Below are positions 1 through 8,278 of a stretch of 41,721 nt of DNA, piece by piece. Each line of letters starts with the position of its first letter. Position 1 is the stretch's first letter. Under the pieces are notes generated by a model, which saw nothing but the letters and a program-made list of their open reading frames with translations, had not been told where the DNA came from and ran no database searches. Position numbers and translations under genes: made by a program. This DNA is from Gammaproteobacteria bacterium (lineage in GTDB: Bacteria; Pseudomonadota; Gammaproteobacteria; Xanthomonadales; SZUA-36): assembly GCA_024279945.1 (NCBI GenBank), contig JAJRRA010000061.1, positions 1 to 41,721 on the forward strand, read 5' to 3'.

Positions 1-140
1 AGTATCAAGGGGCCTCTTACAGTATCAAGGGGCCTCTTACAGTATCAAGGGGCCTCTTACAGTATCAAGGGGCCTCTTACAGTATCAAGGGGCCTCTTAC
101 AGTATCAAGGGGCCTCTTACAGTATCAAGGGGCCTCTTAC
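1..140. repeat. Seven-copy 20-bp tandem repeat at left window edge
   Basis: Seven head-to-tail, base-identical copies of AGTATCAAGGGGCCTCTTAC fill positions 1-140. Each unit holds a near-palindrome, AAGGGGCCTCTT. The last copy supplies the TAA stop of the adjacent minus-strand gene (bases 137-139 read TTA). The plus strand has no stop codon in any frame through the array; the minus strand has one TAA per three units in each frame. There are no spacers, so it is not a CRISPR. Because it starts exactly at base 1 with perfect identity, it may be either a real minisatellite or an assembly artefact at a contig end. Confidence 0.95.
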
Positions 141-808
141 AACAGGTCCACGCCCAGGTAGAGCACCAGGGTTAGCAGCAAACCCATGTGGATCACGCCT
201 TTGACACTGGTCATGGGGCCAGTCTTGCCCTTGAGCCCGTTTATTTCCAGCACAAAGATAAAGCCGAATACCACGATCAGAGAGGCGATGCCGGCGCTCA
301 TAACCGGCATGGCCAGTTGAGGCAAGTGCATGGAGGAGGCCATAAAAAACAACATGGGGATGGAGAACAGGGTATTGGTCCTCGAAGCCAGGCCGGCCTG
401 CGCCAGTGCACCGGCAGCAGCCGGGTCCGCCTCACCGCCGGCGGCGACTTTTTCAGCCGAAGCAATGACGATTTTCTGCTTGGGCCAGATCACCAGCCAG
501 ACGTTCAGGACCATCAGAATGCCCAGGGTTGCGCCAACAATAATGCCGTAGCCGCTGAGGTGCTTGGCGCCCAGCAGCGCGATACCGCTGAGGAAGGTGA
601 ACATCGCACCCCAGCGGAACCACCACAGCGCCCGTGGTACCAGTTTACGGATGGCATCTGACTTGGAAGAAGCATCGGCTTCCTTGAAATACTCTCCCTG
701 TACGAAATTGAAATACCACAGCAGGCCGATCCAGGCCACGCCGGCAAGCAGGTGAATCCACCTGAATAAAAAGGCAAGTGCATTGCCCTGAAGTAGTGCA
801 AGTTCCAC
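137..808 (-). CDS. PuuD-like urate oxidase N-terminal domain membrane protein
   Basis: This is an integral membrane protein of 223 residues. It has several hydrophobic helices and the early signature RWIHLLAGVAWIGLLWYFNF typical of the urate hydroxylase PuuD N-terminal membrane domain. Full-length PuuD carries a C-terminal cytochrome c domain; none is encoded here, so urate oxidation is uncertain. The start is set at a GTG at 808 because AGGAGAG lies 7 nt upstream. A longer frame opening with GTG at 865 would add 19 mostly charged residues and has no convincing ribosome binding site. The stop codon lies in the last copy of the tandem repeat, so anything downstream in the same transcript falls outside the window. 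It is divergent from the sugar dehydrogenase gene, with about 170 bp between them. Confidence 0.75.
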   Translation of the reverse strand: MELALLQGNALAFLFRWIHLLAGVAWIGLLWYFNFVQGEYFKEADASSKSDAIRKLVPRALWWFRWGAMFTFLSGIALLGAKHLSGYGIIVGATLGILMVLNVWLVIWPKQKIVIASAEKVAAGGEADPAAAGALAQAGLASRTNTLFSIPMLFFMASSMHLPQLAMPVMSAGIASLIVVFGFIFVLEINGLKGKTGPMTSVKGVIHMGLLLTLVLYLGVDLL

Positions 809-981
809 GATATTACTCTCCTGTTTCTCTTTTTTGGGTGGCTGCCAGAGGGGGCGCCACTTCACTGCATAGGGTACACCCCTTCAGATCGAACCTGAAC
901 TGCTGCGTTGCTGACTCCGGGGTGGCACAGAGAAATTCTTGTGGCATCATGTGCGGATATTAATCTGTCGGGTCCGTATTC

Positions 982-2094
982 ATGAACTTTGTGAAAATAT
1001 TAATGCTCGCACTGAGTGTCATTCTGTGTTCTTCCGCGTTATCCGGGCAAAACGGGCCGGATCAACTGAATCTCATCACTCTTCCTGCGGGATTTGAAAT
1101 CAGTATCTATGCGCAGGGCGTGGAAAATGCACGTCAACTGGCTCGGGGTGAACGGGGCACCGTGTTTGCCGGGTCGCGCAAGGCAGGAAAGGTTCATGCC
1201 GTGGTAGATGTGGATGGAGACCAGGTAGCCGATCGTGTTTATTTGCTTGATGAAGGCCTCAATATGCCCTCGGGGCTGGAATTTCGGGACGGAGCGCTGT
1301 TTGTTGGCGCCGTTGACCGGATTCTCCGCTACGATGATATCGAATCCCGGCTGGATCAGCCGCCGGAACCCCGGATCGTCACAGATGGCTTCCCGGACAA
1401 GACTCATCATGGCTGGAAGTACCTCCGCTTTGGGCCTGACGGTAAACTGTATGTGCCAGTCGGTGCACCCTGCAATATCTGTGACGAGGCCGGTTTCGCG
1501 CAGATCAGGCGTATTTTTGCCGATGGGCGCAGTGATATCGTTTATGCTACCGGCGTTCGTAACAGTGTCGGGCTGGCCTTTCATCCCGACACCGGTGAGT
1601 TGTGGTTTACGGATAACGGCCGTGACCTGATGGGCGATGATCTCCCCGCCGACGAATTGAATCACGCGCCCCGCCCCGGCATGAATTTTGGCTATCCCTG
1701 GTGCCACCAGGGCGATACACTTGACCCCGAATTTGGCCGGGGGAAATCCTGCGCGGATTACACGCCGCCCGCCTTGCAACTGGGTGCACATGTGGCGGCC
1801 CTTGGATTGACATTTTATACCGGCAGCATGTTTCCATCCGAATATCATAATCAGCTGTTAATCGCCCAGCACGGTTCCTGGAATCGCAGTGAAAAAGTTG
1901 GCTGCAACATCGTCCTGGTGCGTTTCGATGAACAAGGTAAGGTACTTGGTCAGGAGCCGTTTGCCACTGGCTGGTTACAGGGAGATGATTGTTGGGGGCG
2001 CCCAAATGATGTACTGCAGATGCCGGATGGATCGATACTGGTTGCAGACGACAAGGCCGGTTCGATTTACCGCATCAGTTACACCGGCAAGTGA
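982..2094 (+). CDS. PQQ-dependent sugar (sorbosone-type) dehydrogenase, secreted
   Basis: This 370-residue protein begins with a signal peptide (about residues 1-22, hydrophobic core ILMLALSVILCSSAL) and then folds as a beta-propeller of the soluble glucose/sorbosone dehydrogenase family. Family marks are the HHGWKYLRFGPDGKLYVPVGAPC segment, where the His is the expected catalytic base, a Cys pair in APCNIC, GVRNSVGLAFHPDTGELWFTDNGRD, and the closing ADDKAGSIYRISY. Such enzymes oxidise aldoses or sorbosone in the periplasm using PQQ. No pqq synthesis genes are in the window and the substrate cannot be read from sequence. The ATG start gives a good signal peptide, but no strong ribosome binding site precedes it. 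uppP follows after 30 nt. Confidence 0.8.
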   Translation: MNFVKILMLALSVILCSSALSGQNGPDQLNLITLPAGFEISIYAQGVENARQLARGERGTVFAGSRKAGKVHAVVDVDGDQVADRVYLLDEGLNMPSGLEFRDGALFVGAVDRILRYDDIESRLDQPPEPRIVTDGFPDKTHHGWKYLRFGPDGKLYVPVGAPCNICDEAGFAQIRRIFADGRSDIVYATGVRNSVGLAFHPDTGELWFTDNGRDLMGDDLPADELNHAPRPGMNFGYPWCHQGDTLDPEFGRGKSCADYTPPALQLGAHVAALGLTFYTGSMFPSEYHNQLLIAQHGSWNRSEKVGCNIVLVRFDEQGKVLGQEPFATGWLQGDDCWGRPNDVLQMPDGSILVADDKAGSIYRISYTGK

Positions 2095-2124
2095 TTACAG
2101 GCCCCGGAGAAGAATCAGAACATC

Positions 2125-2922
2125 ATGCCCCTGATCCATATTATTGTACTTGCCCTTATCCAGGGCCTGACTGAATTTCTGCCGGTTTCCAGTTCGGCCC
2201 ATCTGATCCTCGGTGGCAAAATCCTGGGCTGGCCGGACCAGGGGCTGATCTTTGATGTTGCCACACATCTGGGCACTCTGGTGGCCGTCCTGGTCTATTT
2301 TCGCCATGAACTGATGGATATGACAAGGGCCTGGCTGGGGCCTGTAGTCAGTATGTCCGACCGGCAACACAGAGTGATGTCGATCTACCTGCTGGTGGCC
2401 AGCATACCGGTATTGTTTGTCGGGGCGCTGGCCTACGATGCAGTCGCCTTATATTTTCGGGATATACGTATCATTGCCTGGACGACCATTGGCTACGGTC
2501 TGCTGCTGTGGATTGCCGACGTCCGGGGGGCGCGGAAATACGAACTGGAGCAGGTCAATCTGCGCAGCGCCGTGCTGATCGGTCTGGCCCAGGTACTGGC
2601 GATAGTCCCGGGTACGTCGAGATCAGGCATCACGATCACCGCCGGGCGTTTTCTTGGCCTTACTTCCGATGCCGCCGCCCGCTTTTCTTTTCTGTTAGCT
2701 ATTCCGACTATTGCCGCAGCGGGTGGTTTTGGTGCATGGCATGTGATGACGGGCGAGGCCAATATCAACTGGTTTCAGTTTGGTCTTGCAATGATTTTTT
2801 CCGCTGTTGCCGGTTGGGTCTGTATTGCCGCCTTCCTCGCCCTGTTAAAGCGAATTGGCTTAATGCCATTTATCATTTATCGCCTGGTGCTTGGGTTGGT
2901 CCTGCTCTGGATTGTCCTGTAA
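2125..2922 (+). CDS. uppP: Undecaprenyl-diphosphatase (UppP/BacA family)
   Basis: This polytopic inner-membrane enzyme of 265 residues removes a phosphate from undecaprenyl diphosphate, recycling the lipid carrier of cell wall synthesis. Both hallmark motifs are present: QGLTEFLPVSSSAH with Gln13 and Glu17 near the N-terminus, and PGTSRSG at residues 162-168 with Arg166. About seven to eight hydrophobic segments and the normal family length suggest an intact protein. GGAG lies upstream of the ATG, though spaced rather far (about 14 nt). It follows the sugar dehydrogenase at 30 nt and could be co-transcribed. The first NtrC-type operator begins two bases after its stop codon. Confidence 0.93.
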   Translation: MPLIHIIVLALIQGLTEFLPVSSSAHLILGGKILGWPDQGLIFDVATHLGTLVAVLVYFRHELMDMTRAWLGPVVSMSDRQHRVMSIYLLVASIPVLFVGALAYDAVALYFRDIRIIAWTTIGYGLLLWIADVRGARKYELEQVNLRSAVLIGLAQVLAIVPGTSRSGITITAGRFLGLTSDAAARFSFLLAIPTIAAAGGFGAWHVMTGEANINWFQFGLAMIFSAVAGWVCIAAFLALLKRIGLMPFIIYRLVLGLVLLWIVL

Positions 2923-2923
2923 G

Positions 2924-2940
2924 CGCACAAAAATGGTGCG
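2924..2940. promoter_or_regulatory. NtrC-type enhancer site 1 (glnA)
   Basis: The 17-mer CGCACAAAAATGGTGCG matches the NtrC pattern TGCAC-N7-GTGCA except for its two outermost bases. It lies about 200 bp upstream of the predicted glnA transcription start and 31 bp (three helical turns) from a second, better site. That is the paired arrangement known for enterobacterial glnA. Confidence 0.7.
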
Positions 2941-2954
2941 AGACTTCTTGATCT

Positions 2955-2971
2955 TGCACTAAAATAGTGCA
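2955..2971. promoter_or_regulatory. NtrC-type enhancer site 2 (glnA)
   Basis: The 17-mer TGCACTAAAATAGTGCA is a perfect match to the NtrC pattern TGCAC-N7-GTGCA and sits inside a longer dyad with TTGCACTA/TAGTGCAA arms. It is about 170 bp upstream of the predicted sigma-54 start. Phosphorylated NtrC, encoded at 6340-7728, is the expected ligand. Confidence 0.8.
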
Positions 2972-3106
2972 AGTATCCTGTTGCTGCCAATGATTCGGAT
3001 CGATGCTTCTGGTGATGAATGGCGTTAAATGTTGTCAAACGTTGCTAAATACGTCGATTATTACGGTAATTCTTCAGCGGTTGGAATTATTTGCTGATGA
3101 TGTGTT

Positions 3107-3122
3107 TGGCATGAGTTCTGCA
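3107..3122 (+). promoter_or_regulatory. Sigma-54 promoter of glnA (-24/-12)
   Basis: TGGCATGAGTTCTGCA has the GG of the -24 element and the GC of the -12 element exactly 12 bp apart, with two departures from the consensus TGGCAC-N5-TTGC. Transcription would start near 3133, giving a leader of about 36 nt that contains the ribosome binding site. The paired NtrC sites upstream support it. Confidence 0.7.
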
Positions 3123-3168
3123 TATATCTTTATGACCCATTATGGAACTCCAACAAGGAAACAGAGCA

Positions 3169-4578
3169 ATGAGTGTTGATAAAATCCTGAAAACCCTCAA
3201 AGAAAAAAAGTATGAATTCGTTGACCTGAGGTTCTGCGATACCCTCGGCAAGGAACAGCATGTGAGCCTGCCCGCCAAGGCTGCGGACGAAGACCTGTTC
3301 GAAGAAGGCAAAATGTTTGATGGCTCGTCCATCTCGGGCTGGAAGGGCATCAATGAATCCGACATGGTGCTGATGCCGGATATTTCCACGGCGGTGAAGG
3401 ATCCCTTTGCCGAGCACAAGACGATGATTGTTCGTTGTGACGTATTGGAGCCGCACACCATGGAAGGCTACAACCGCTGTCCCCGTTCCCTGGCCAAGCG
3501 TGCCGAGGCTTACCTGAAATCCAGCGGAATCGCCGATGCCGCATTTTTTGGGCCCGAGCCTGAGTTCTTCGTATTTGACGATGTGCGTTTTAGCGTCGAC
3601 ATGCACGGTTGTTCGTACCACGTGGATTCTGAGGAAGGCGCCTGGAATACGGGTGCTGAATACGAGGGTGGCAATATCGGTCACCGTCCCGGTGTGAAAG
3701 GCGGGTATTTTCCGGTGCCTCCAGTGGATTCATTGCATGACCTGCGCGGAACAATGTGCCGCGTGATGGAAAAAATGGGGATTGAAGTAGAGGTTCACCA
3801 CCATGAGGTTGGAACAGCCGGTCAGTGTGAAATCGGTACGCGCTTCAACACGCTGGTCACCAAGGCCGATGAACTCCTGATGATGAAATACATCATTCAC
3901 AACGTGGCCCATGTTAACGGGCAGACAGCGACCTTCATGCCCAAACCACTGGTCGGTGACAATGGCTCCGGCATGCATGTGCACCAGTCCATCGTCAAGG
4001 ACGGTAACAACCTGTTCTCCGGTGAAGGTTATGGCGGTCTTTCGGAAACGGCGTTTCACTACATCGGTGGTATTTTCAAGCACGCCCGTGCCATCAACGC
4101 ATTTGCCAACGCGTCCACCAACAGCTACAAGCGTCTGGTGCCCGGTTTCGAAGCGCCCGTCATGCTGGCTTATTCTGCGCGCAACCGTTCCGCTTCCTGC
4201 CGGATTCCGCATGTGAGCAACCCCAAGGCACGCCGTATCGAGGTACGTTTTGGTGATGCGGCCGGTAATGGCTACCTTATTTTCGCCGCCATGCTGATGG
4301 CCGGCCTCGACGGTATCCGGAACAAGATTGATCCGGGTTCACCGATGGACAAGGATCTGTACGACCTGCCGCCCGAAGAAGAAAAGAAGATTCCGACCGT
4401 GTGCTCATCGCTTGATCAGGCACTTGAGGCGCTGGATGCCGACCGGGAATTTCTCAAAGCCGGTGGTGTCTTTGACGATGACCTGATTGATGCCTACATC
4501 GAACTGAAGATGGAAGAAGTGACTAAGTTCCGGATGAGTACGCACCCGATCGAATTTGACATGTACTATTCTCTCTAG
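3169..4578 (+). CDS. glnA: Glutamine synthetase, type I
   Basis: This enzyme catalyses ATP-dependent synthesis of glutamine from glutamate and ammonia, the main ammonium assimilation step, and is cytosolic and dodecameric in this family. The protein has 469 residues, the same as the E. coli enzyme. Visible signatures are the metal/glutamate site [34 protein letters not shown] and the adenylylation loop [10 protein letters not shown] with Tyr398, so it should be controlled by GlnE. The ATG at 3169 is chosen because AAGGAAA precedes it and [10 protein letters not shown] is the family start; an in-frame ATG at 3142 lacks a ribosome binding site. Upstream are two NtrC sites and a sigma-54 promoter. 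Downstream are DUF4124, ntrB and ntrC. Confidence 0.97.
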   Translation: MSVDKILKTLKEKKYEFVDLRFCDTLGKEQHVSLPAKAADEDLFEEGKMFDGSSISGWKGINESDMVLMPDISTAVKDPFAEHKTMIVRCDVLEPHTMEGYNRCPRSLAKRAEAYLKSSGIADAAFFGPEPEFFVFDDVRFSVDMHGCSYHVDSEEGAWNTGAEYEGGNIGHRPGVKGGYFPVPPVDSLHDLRGTMCRVMEKMGIEVEVHHHEVGTAGQCEIGTRFNTLVTKADELLMMKYIIHNVAHVNGQTATFMPKPLVGDNGSGMHVHQSIVKDGNNLFSGEGYGGLSETAFHYIGGIFKHARAINAFANASTNSYKRLVPGFEAPVMLAYSARNRSASCRIPHVSNPKARRIEVRFGDAAGNGYLIFAAMLMAGLDGIRNKIDPGSPMDKDLYDLPPEEEKKIPTVCSSLDQALEALDADREFLKAGGVFDDDLIDAYIELKMEEVTKFRMSTHPIEFDMYYSL

Positions 4579-4719
4579 GGGTAGTGTTAACGGGCCCTGG
4601 GGAGACTCTGATCGGGATCTGAGCGATCGCCCATCCATGGCGTGCGGCACCGCAGGGATGCGGGGCCGGCGTGTCCAGACCTTGTCAGTGCAGTTTAATG
4701 TGAAAATGGGAGCAGGATT

Positions 4720-5319
4720 ATGAGCAAAGGAATGATCAGAGCAATCTCAGTCACCAGTATTTTTCTATTGTCGTTCAGCGTTGCCTGGGCTGCGAGTATC
4801 TGGAAGGTTGTGGACAAGGACGGAAACGTTGTCTATACCGATCAAGCCCCGAAGGATGGTTCAAAGCCGATGGATCTGCCGGAGCTTTCGGTCATTGAAA
4901 CAAACATTATTGACAAAAAAACACCGTCCAACGACCCAGATGCGACAGGTGAAGAGGAAGAAAAACCACTGACCCCAAGTGAATTGCGTAAGCTTTACCG
5001 GGACTTCAAGATCACCCGGCCGCTTCCGGACGAAACTTTTTGGGGTACTGCCAGCACCGTTGTGGTTACCTGGGGCAGCAAAACGCCCCTCACACCGGAC
5101 CTGAACGTGCGCCTGTTTGTCAATGGCAAGCCCCAGGCGGCGCCGGCGACCGGGGGTATGTCCCTGACCCTGAATCGTGGTGAGCACAAGGTGTATGCAG
5201 AGCTTCGCGATGCCAGTAACCGCAGGATTCTCAAGACTGCGCCGGTCACTTTTTTTATCAAGCAAAACTCGGTCAATTTCAATCGCCCGAGGCCTACACC
5301 CCGCGGCGGAAGTGGTTGA
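4720..5319 (+). CDS. DUF4124 domain-containing exported protein
   Basis: This 199-residue protein has a signal peptide (about residues 1-24, ending SVAWAA) directly followed by the DUF4124 core, IWKVVDKDGNVVYTDQAPKDG. An acidic linker follows (DATGEEEEKPL). The C-terminal half resembles an immunoglobulin-like beta-sandwich (VVVTWGSKTPLTPDLNVRLFVNGKPQ). Function is unknown; the family is common in gammaproteobacteria and often sits between glnA and ntrB. GGAGCAGGA precedes the ATG. It follows glnA by 141 bp, which hold only a small GC hairpin (about 4650-4663) and no clear terminator, so read-through from glnA is likely. Its stop overlaps the ntrB start by 8 nt. Confidence 0.85.
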   Translation: MSKGMIRAISVTSIFLLSFSVAWAASIWKVVDKDGNVVYTDQAPKDGSKPMDLPELSVIETNIIDKKTPSNDPDATGEEEEKPLTPSELRKLYRDFKITRPLPDETFWGTASTVVVTWGSKTPLTPDLNVRLFVNGKPQAAPATGGMSLTLNRGEHKVYAELRDASNRRILKTAPVTFFIKQNSVNFNRPRPTPRGGSG

Positions 5320-6343
5320 CCAGGCACCTGTTTCCGGGACGCTGGACCTGCTCGATACAGGTGTTGTCCGCCTGGATGGGACGGGTCGTCTGATCCAGAT
5401 GAATGCGGCCGCAGAAAATTGTCTTTTGGTCAGTCGCGATCGTGCAATGGGGCGCCTCATCTGCGAAGTGGCAGAGGTTCCGGTGGAACTGAAGAAAGCC
5501 ATCCACAGCCCACCCGGGATTCGCCAGGGTTTGCGTCTTCATGAACTCAGGTTCGGTGGAGGGATTTATGACTGTACGATCCAGGCCATTGATGATGGGA
5601 CCCTGCTGTTGGAACTGAATAATCTTGAATGGGAACAGATGCGCTTGCGCCTGCAGCAGCGGGAAGTGCAGACCGGCATGCTTGACTTGCTCAGCCGCAA
5701 TCTGGCGCATGAGGTGCGCAATCCCCTGGGAGGTATTCGTGGGGCAGCACAGATGCTGGCGGCTGAATTGGAACCCGGTGAATTGTGTACGCTGGCCCGC
5801 CTGATTATGCGCGAGTCAGACCGCATTGATGAACTGATCCTGAGTTTTGGCCAGCCCGAATTGGTACGGCAGGCAGTGGATATCTACCCCTTGCTGGATG
5901 AAGCGATTGATTTGCTGGCTGCAGAATTTGGAGATCAGCTTCGCCTGGAACGGGACTACGATCCCAGTATTCCCTCCATCCGGGCCGATGCGACTGCAAT
6001 CCGGCAAGTCATGCTCAACCTGCTGCGCAACGCCTGCCAGGCCAATTCCAGCCTGGTGCTTATCCGGACCCGCGTGGAACACGGCGGCGCACTGCTTCAG
6101 TCCGATCAGAACAGCGTTTTACGCCTTGATGTGATTGATGATGGTCAGGGAGTGCCCGAGTCGCTGCAATCACTGCTTTTTCTGCCACTGGTAAGCGGGC
6201 GCCGGGATGGCGCCGGCCTGGGGCTTTCCTTGTCACAGCAGATCGCAGCGGCGCACGGTGGATTGTTGACTTTCGAAGCACTGGACCAGGGCAGTTGCTT
6301 CAGCCTGTATCTGCCGCTGGCCAATAGCAGTGAAGCGTCATGA
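5312..6343 (+). CDS. glnL: Nitrogen regulation sensor histidine kinase NtrB
   Basis: This cytosolic kinase/phosphatase acts on NtrC and is itself normally controlled by PII protein. It has an N-terminal PAS-like domain (about residues 8-110, LDTGVVRLDGTGRLIQMNAAAENCL), the H-box LAHEVRNPLGG with phospho-acceptor His133, the N-box MLNLLRNACQA, the G1 box DVIDDGQGVPE and the G2 box GAGLGLSLSQQ. There are no membrane helices. The start is placed at GTG 5312, overlapping the DUF4124 stop by 8 nt, which gives 343 residues and a normal N-terminus. An ATG at 5177 would put 45 residues out of frame inside the upstream gene and is unlikely. The end overlaps ntrC by 4 nt (ATGA). Confidence 0.92.
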   Translation: MVDQAPVSGTLDLLDTGVVRLDGTGRLIQMNAAAENCLLVSRDRAMGRLICEVAEVPVELKKAIHSPPGIRQGLRLHELRFGGGIYDCTIQAIDDGTLLLELNNLEWEQMRLRLQQREVQTGMLDLLSRNLAHEVRNPLGGIRGAAQMLAAELEPGELCTLARLIMRESDRIDELILSFGQPELVRQAVDIYPLLDEAIDLLAAEFGDQLRLERDYDPSIPSIRADATAIRQVMLNLLRNACQANSSLVLIRTRVEHGGALLQSDQNSVLRLDVIDDGQGVPESLQSLLFLPLVSGRRDGAGLGLSLSQQIAAAHGGLLTFEALDQGSCFSLYLPLANSSEAS

Positions 6344-7728
6344 GCCAACAAACCGGGATCTGGGTCGTTGACGATGACGAAGCCATTCGCTTTGTGCTAC
6401 AGCGTGCTCTTCGCAAAAGTGGTTTTGAAGTGGCCTGTTTCGATAGTGTTGCTGCCGTTAACAAGGCGCTGGAAAAAAGCTGGCCCCAGGCAATTCTGAC
6501 GGACATTCGCCTGCCCGATGCAGACGGCCTCAGTCTGGTGGATTCACTGGAGCGCCGGTCGATCAGTATTCCGGTAATTGCCATGACGGCATATTCCGAT
6601 CTGGACCAGGCCGTCAGTGCATTTCAGAAAGGGGTTTTCGAGTATCTTTCCAAGCCCTTTGACCTGAACGAAGTGATCTCGGTGATTGAACGGGCAGTGG
6701 CGCCCGGCATAAAAGAAGAGAACCAAGCGGAAATCAAGACCGGTAAGCAGTTATTGGGTGAATCACCCGCCATGCAGGAAGTCTTTCGCACCATTGGCCG
6801 CCTGTCTCGCTCCGATGTCAGTGTACTAATCACGGGTGAGACCGGTACCGGCAAAGAGGTGGTCGCGCGGGCGCTGCATCAGCACAGCCCCAGGGCAAAG
6901 GGACCCTTTGTGGCTATTAATACGGCGGCGATTCCGGCCGAATTGCTTGAATCTGAGCTGTTCGGTCACGAACGGGGCTCCTTTACCGGAGCCCATTCCC
7001 GAAGAGAGGGGCGGTTTGAAGAAGCCGCCACGGGCACACTGTTTCTGGATGAAATTGGTGACATGCCGCTAGCACTGCAAACCCGCTTGTTGCGGGTGCT
7101 GGCTGAAGGAGATTTCTATCGTGTCGGCGGGCGTGACCTGCTGCTGGCCGATGTGCGGATTATTGCAGCGACCCATCAGGATCTGGAGGTCAAGGTTCGC
7201 GAAGGCAGTTTTCGCGAAGATCTCTATCACCGCTTGAATGTGATCCATATCGCACTGCCTCCCCTGCGCGATCGTAGCGAGGACATCGCCATGCTGGCCC
7301 GGCTTTTCCTGGTCCAGGTCGCGGACGAGCTTGGCCTGGAAGAGAAGCACTTGCGGCCGGAGACTATTCGGATCCTGGAGAAACTGCCCTGGCCCGGCAA
7401 CGTGCGTCAACTGCAGAACCTGTGTCGCCAACTGTGCGTCATGGCGCCCGGAGAACAGATCTTCCCCGGTGATGTTCCCAGTGAACAGTCTGGGCAGGTG
7501 CCCGGTGCGGCTCAAGCGGATCAGTGGTCTGATCTGCTGGGAAAATGGGCCCGCTCAGAATTGAGCGCAGGTGGCACCAATCTGGTCGGTCGGGCCCAGG
7601 CAGAACTTGAACGCGTGCTGATTGAATGTGCACTGGAACAGACCGGCGGACAGCGGCAAAAAGCAGCAGAGTTGCTCGGCCTGGGGCGCAACACGCTGAC
7701 CCGGAAAATCCAGAAAATCAACGGCTAA
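6340..7728 (+). CDS. glnG: Nitrogen regulation response regulator NtrC
   Basis: This sigma-54 activator has 462 residues. The receiver domain (about 1-120) has the acidic pocket DDD at 11-13 and phospho-acceptor Asp55. The AAA+ domain has Walker A GETGTGKE (166-173), the sigma-54 contact loop GSFTGA (213-218, a Ser for the usual Ala) and Walker B LFLDE (234-238). The C-terminal Fis-type helix-turn-helix is [17 protein letters not shown]. All key residues are intact, unlike the NtrX-like paralogue at 13.4-14.8 kb. It should bind the TGCAC-N7-GTGCA sites ahead of glnA. It ends only 9 bp from the convergent dtd stop. Confidence 0.95.
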   Translation: MSQQTGIWVVDDDEAIRFVLQRALRKSGFEVACFDSVAAVNKALEKSWPQAILTDIRLPDADGLSLVDSLERRSISIPVIAMTAYSDLDQAVSAFQKGVFEYLSKPFDLNEVISVIERAVAPGIKEENQAEIKTGKQLLGESPAMQEVFRTIGRLSRSDVSVLITGETGTGKEVVARALHQHSPRAKGPFVAINTAAIPAELLESELFGHERGSFTGAHSRREGRFEEAATGTLFLDEIGDMPLALQTRLLRVLAEGDFYRVGGRDLLLADVRIIAATHQDLEVKVREGSFREDLYHRLNVIHIALPPLRDRSEDIAMLARLFLVQVADELGLEEKHLRPETIRILEKLPWPGNVRQLQNLCRQLCVMAPGEQIFPGDVPSEQSGQVPGAAQADQWSDLLGKWARSELSAGGTNLVGRAQAELERVLIECALEQTGGQRQKAAELLGLGRNTLTRKIQKING

Positions 7729-7737
7729 GCGGAGGGG

Positions 7738-8187
7738 CTAATCCGGGGGGGAGACCTGCAACCAGAAAGTTACCGGCCCGTCATTGACCAGGCTGACCTG
7801 CATGTTGGCACCGAAGACACCGCTTGCGACGTCATCCATCTTCAGATGAGCCTGTTGTAGCAGGTATTCAAACAGTCGCCGGCCTTCCGAGGGTTCCGCC
7901 GCTGAGGCGAAGCTGGGCCGATTGCCGCTGTTCGTGTCTGCAGCCAGGGTAAACTGGGGCACCAGCAACAGGCCGCCTCCTGCCTGCTGAACGTTGATGT
8001 TCATCCGGCCCGCATCATCCGGAAACATCCGGTAGGCCAGAACGCGCTGCAACAATCTGTCCGCTTGTTTTTCACTGTCGCAGCGCTCGACGCCAATCAG
8101 TGCAAGCAGGCCTTTTCGGGTTTCTCCCACCATTTTTCCATTAACATGAACGGCGGCTTCGGATACTCTCTGTAACAATGCGATCAT
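7738..8187 (-). CDS. dtd: D-aminoacyl-tRNA deacylase
   Basis: Dtd hydrolyses D-amino acids and glycine mischarged onto tRNA, acting in the cytosol as a dimer. The protein is 149 residues. It shows the family motifs [14 protein letters not shown] (a Pro where many members have Ser, in SQFTL), GNRPSF and the C-terminal Gly-Pro motif in NDGPVTFW. The ATG at 8187 (MIALLQRV) is the family start; a TTG three codons upstream is the alternative. It is divergent from the LpxL-type gene (about 90 bp) and convergent with ntrC. Confidence 0.93.
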   Translation of the reverse strand: MIALLQRVSEAAVHVNGKMVGETRKGLLALIGVERCDSEKQADRLLQRVLAYRMFPDDAGRMNINVQQAGGGLLLVPQFTLAADTNSGNRPSFASAAEPSEGRRLFEYLLQQAHLKMDDVASGVFGANMQVSLVNDGPVTFWLQVSPPD

Positions 8188-8278
8188 GGAATTCAATCAA
8201 TTTGGTCTGTCAGCCTGCCCATGTTAACAGGGGCAGGTCGGCGTGCGTATATCGCTGCAGTTTGAAGGAGCGGTTTAC

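Noticed and set aside
1-140. CRISPR array
   Set aside because: The repeats are directly adjacent with no spacers and no cas genes are in the window.
923-938. TGGCAC resembling a sigma-54 -24 element upstream of the sugar dehydrogenase
   Set aside because: There is no GC at the required 12-bp spacing, and the nearby TGGCATCATGTGC is also wrongly spaced.
1039-1848. 269-codon minus-strand open frame within the sugar dehydrogenase gene
   Set aside because: It is a shadow of the plus-strand gene, which has clear family motifs; the antisense product has none.
3019-3035. TGGCGTTAAATGTTGTC as an alternative glnA sigma-54 promoter
   Set aside because: The -12 element is off by one base and lacks the GC; the 3107-3122 site has exact spacing.
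4579-4719. Terminator or small RNA between glnA and DUF4124
   Set aside because: Only a 5-bp GC hairpin without a U-tract is visible, and no promoter could be supported.
5177-5311. Upstream ATG extension of ntrB
   Set aside because: It would encode 45 extra residues in another frame of the DUF4124 gene; GTG 5312 gives a normal NtrB N-terminus.
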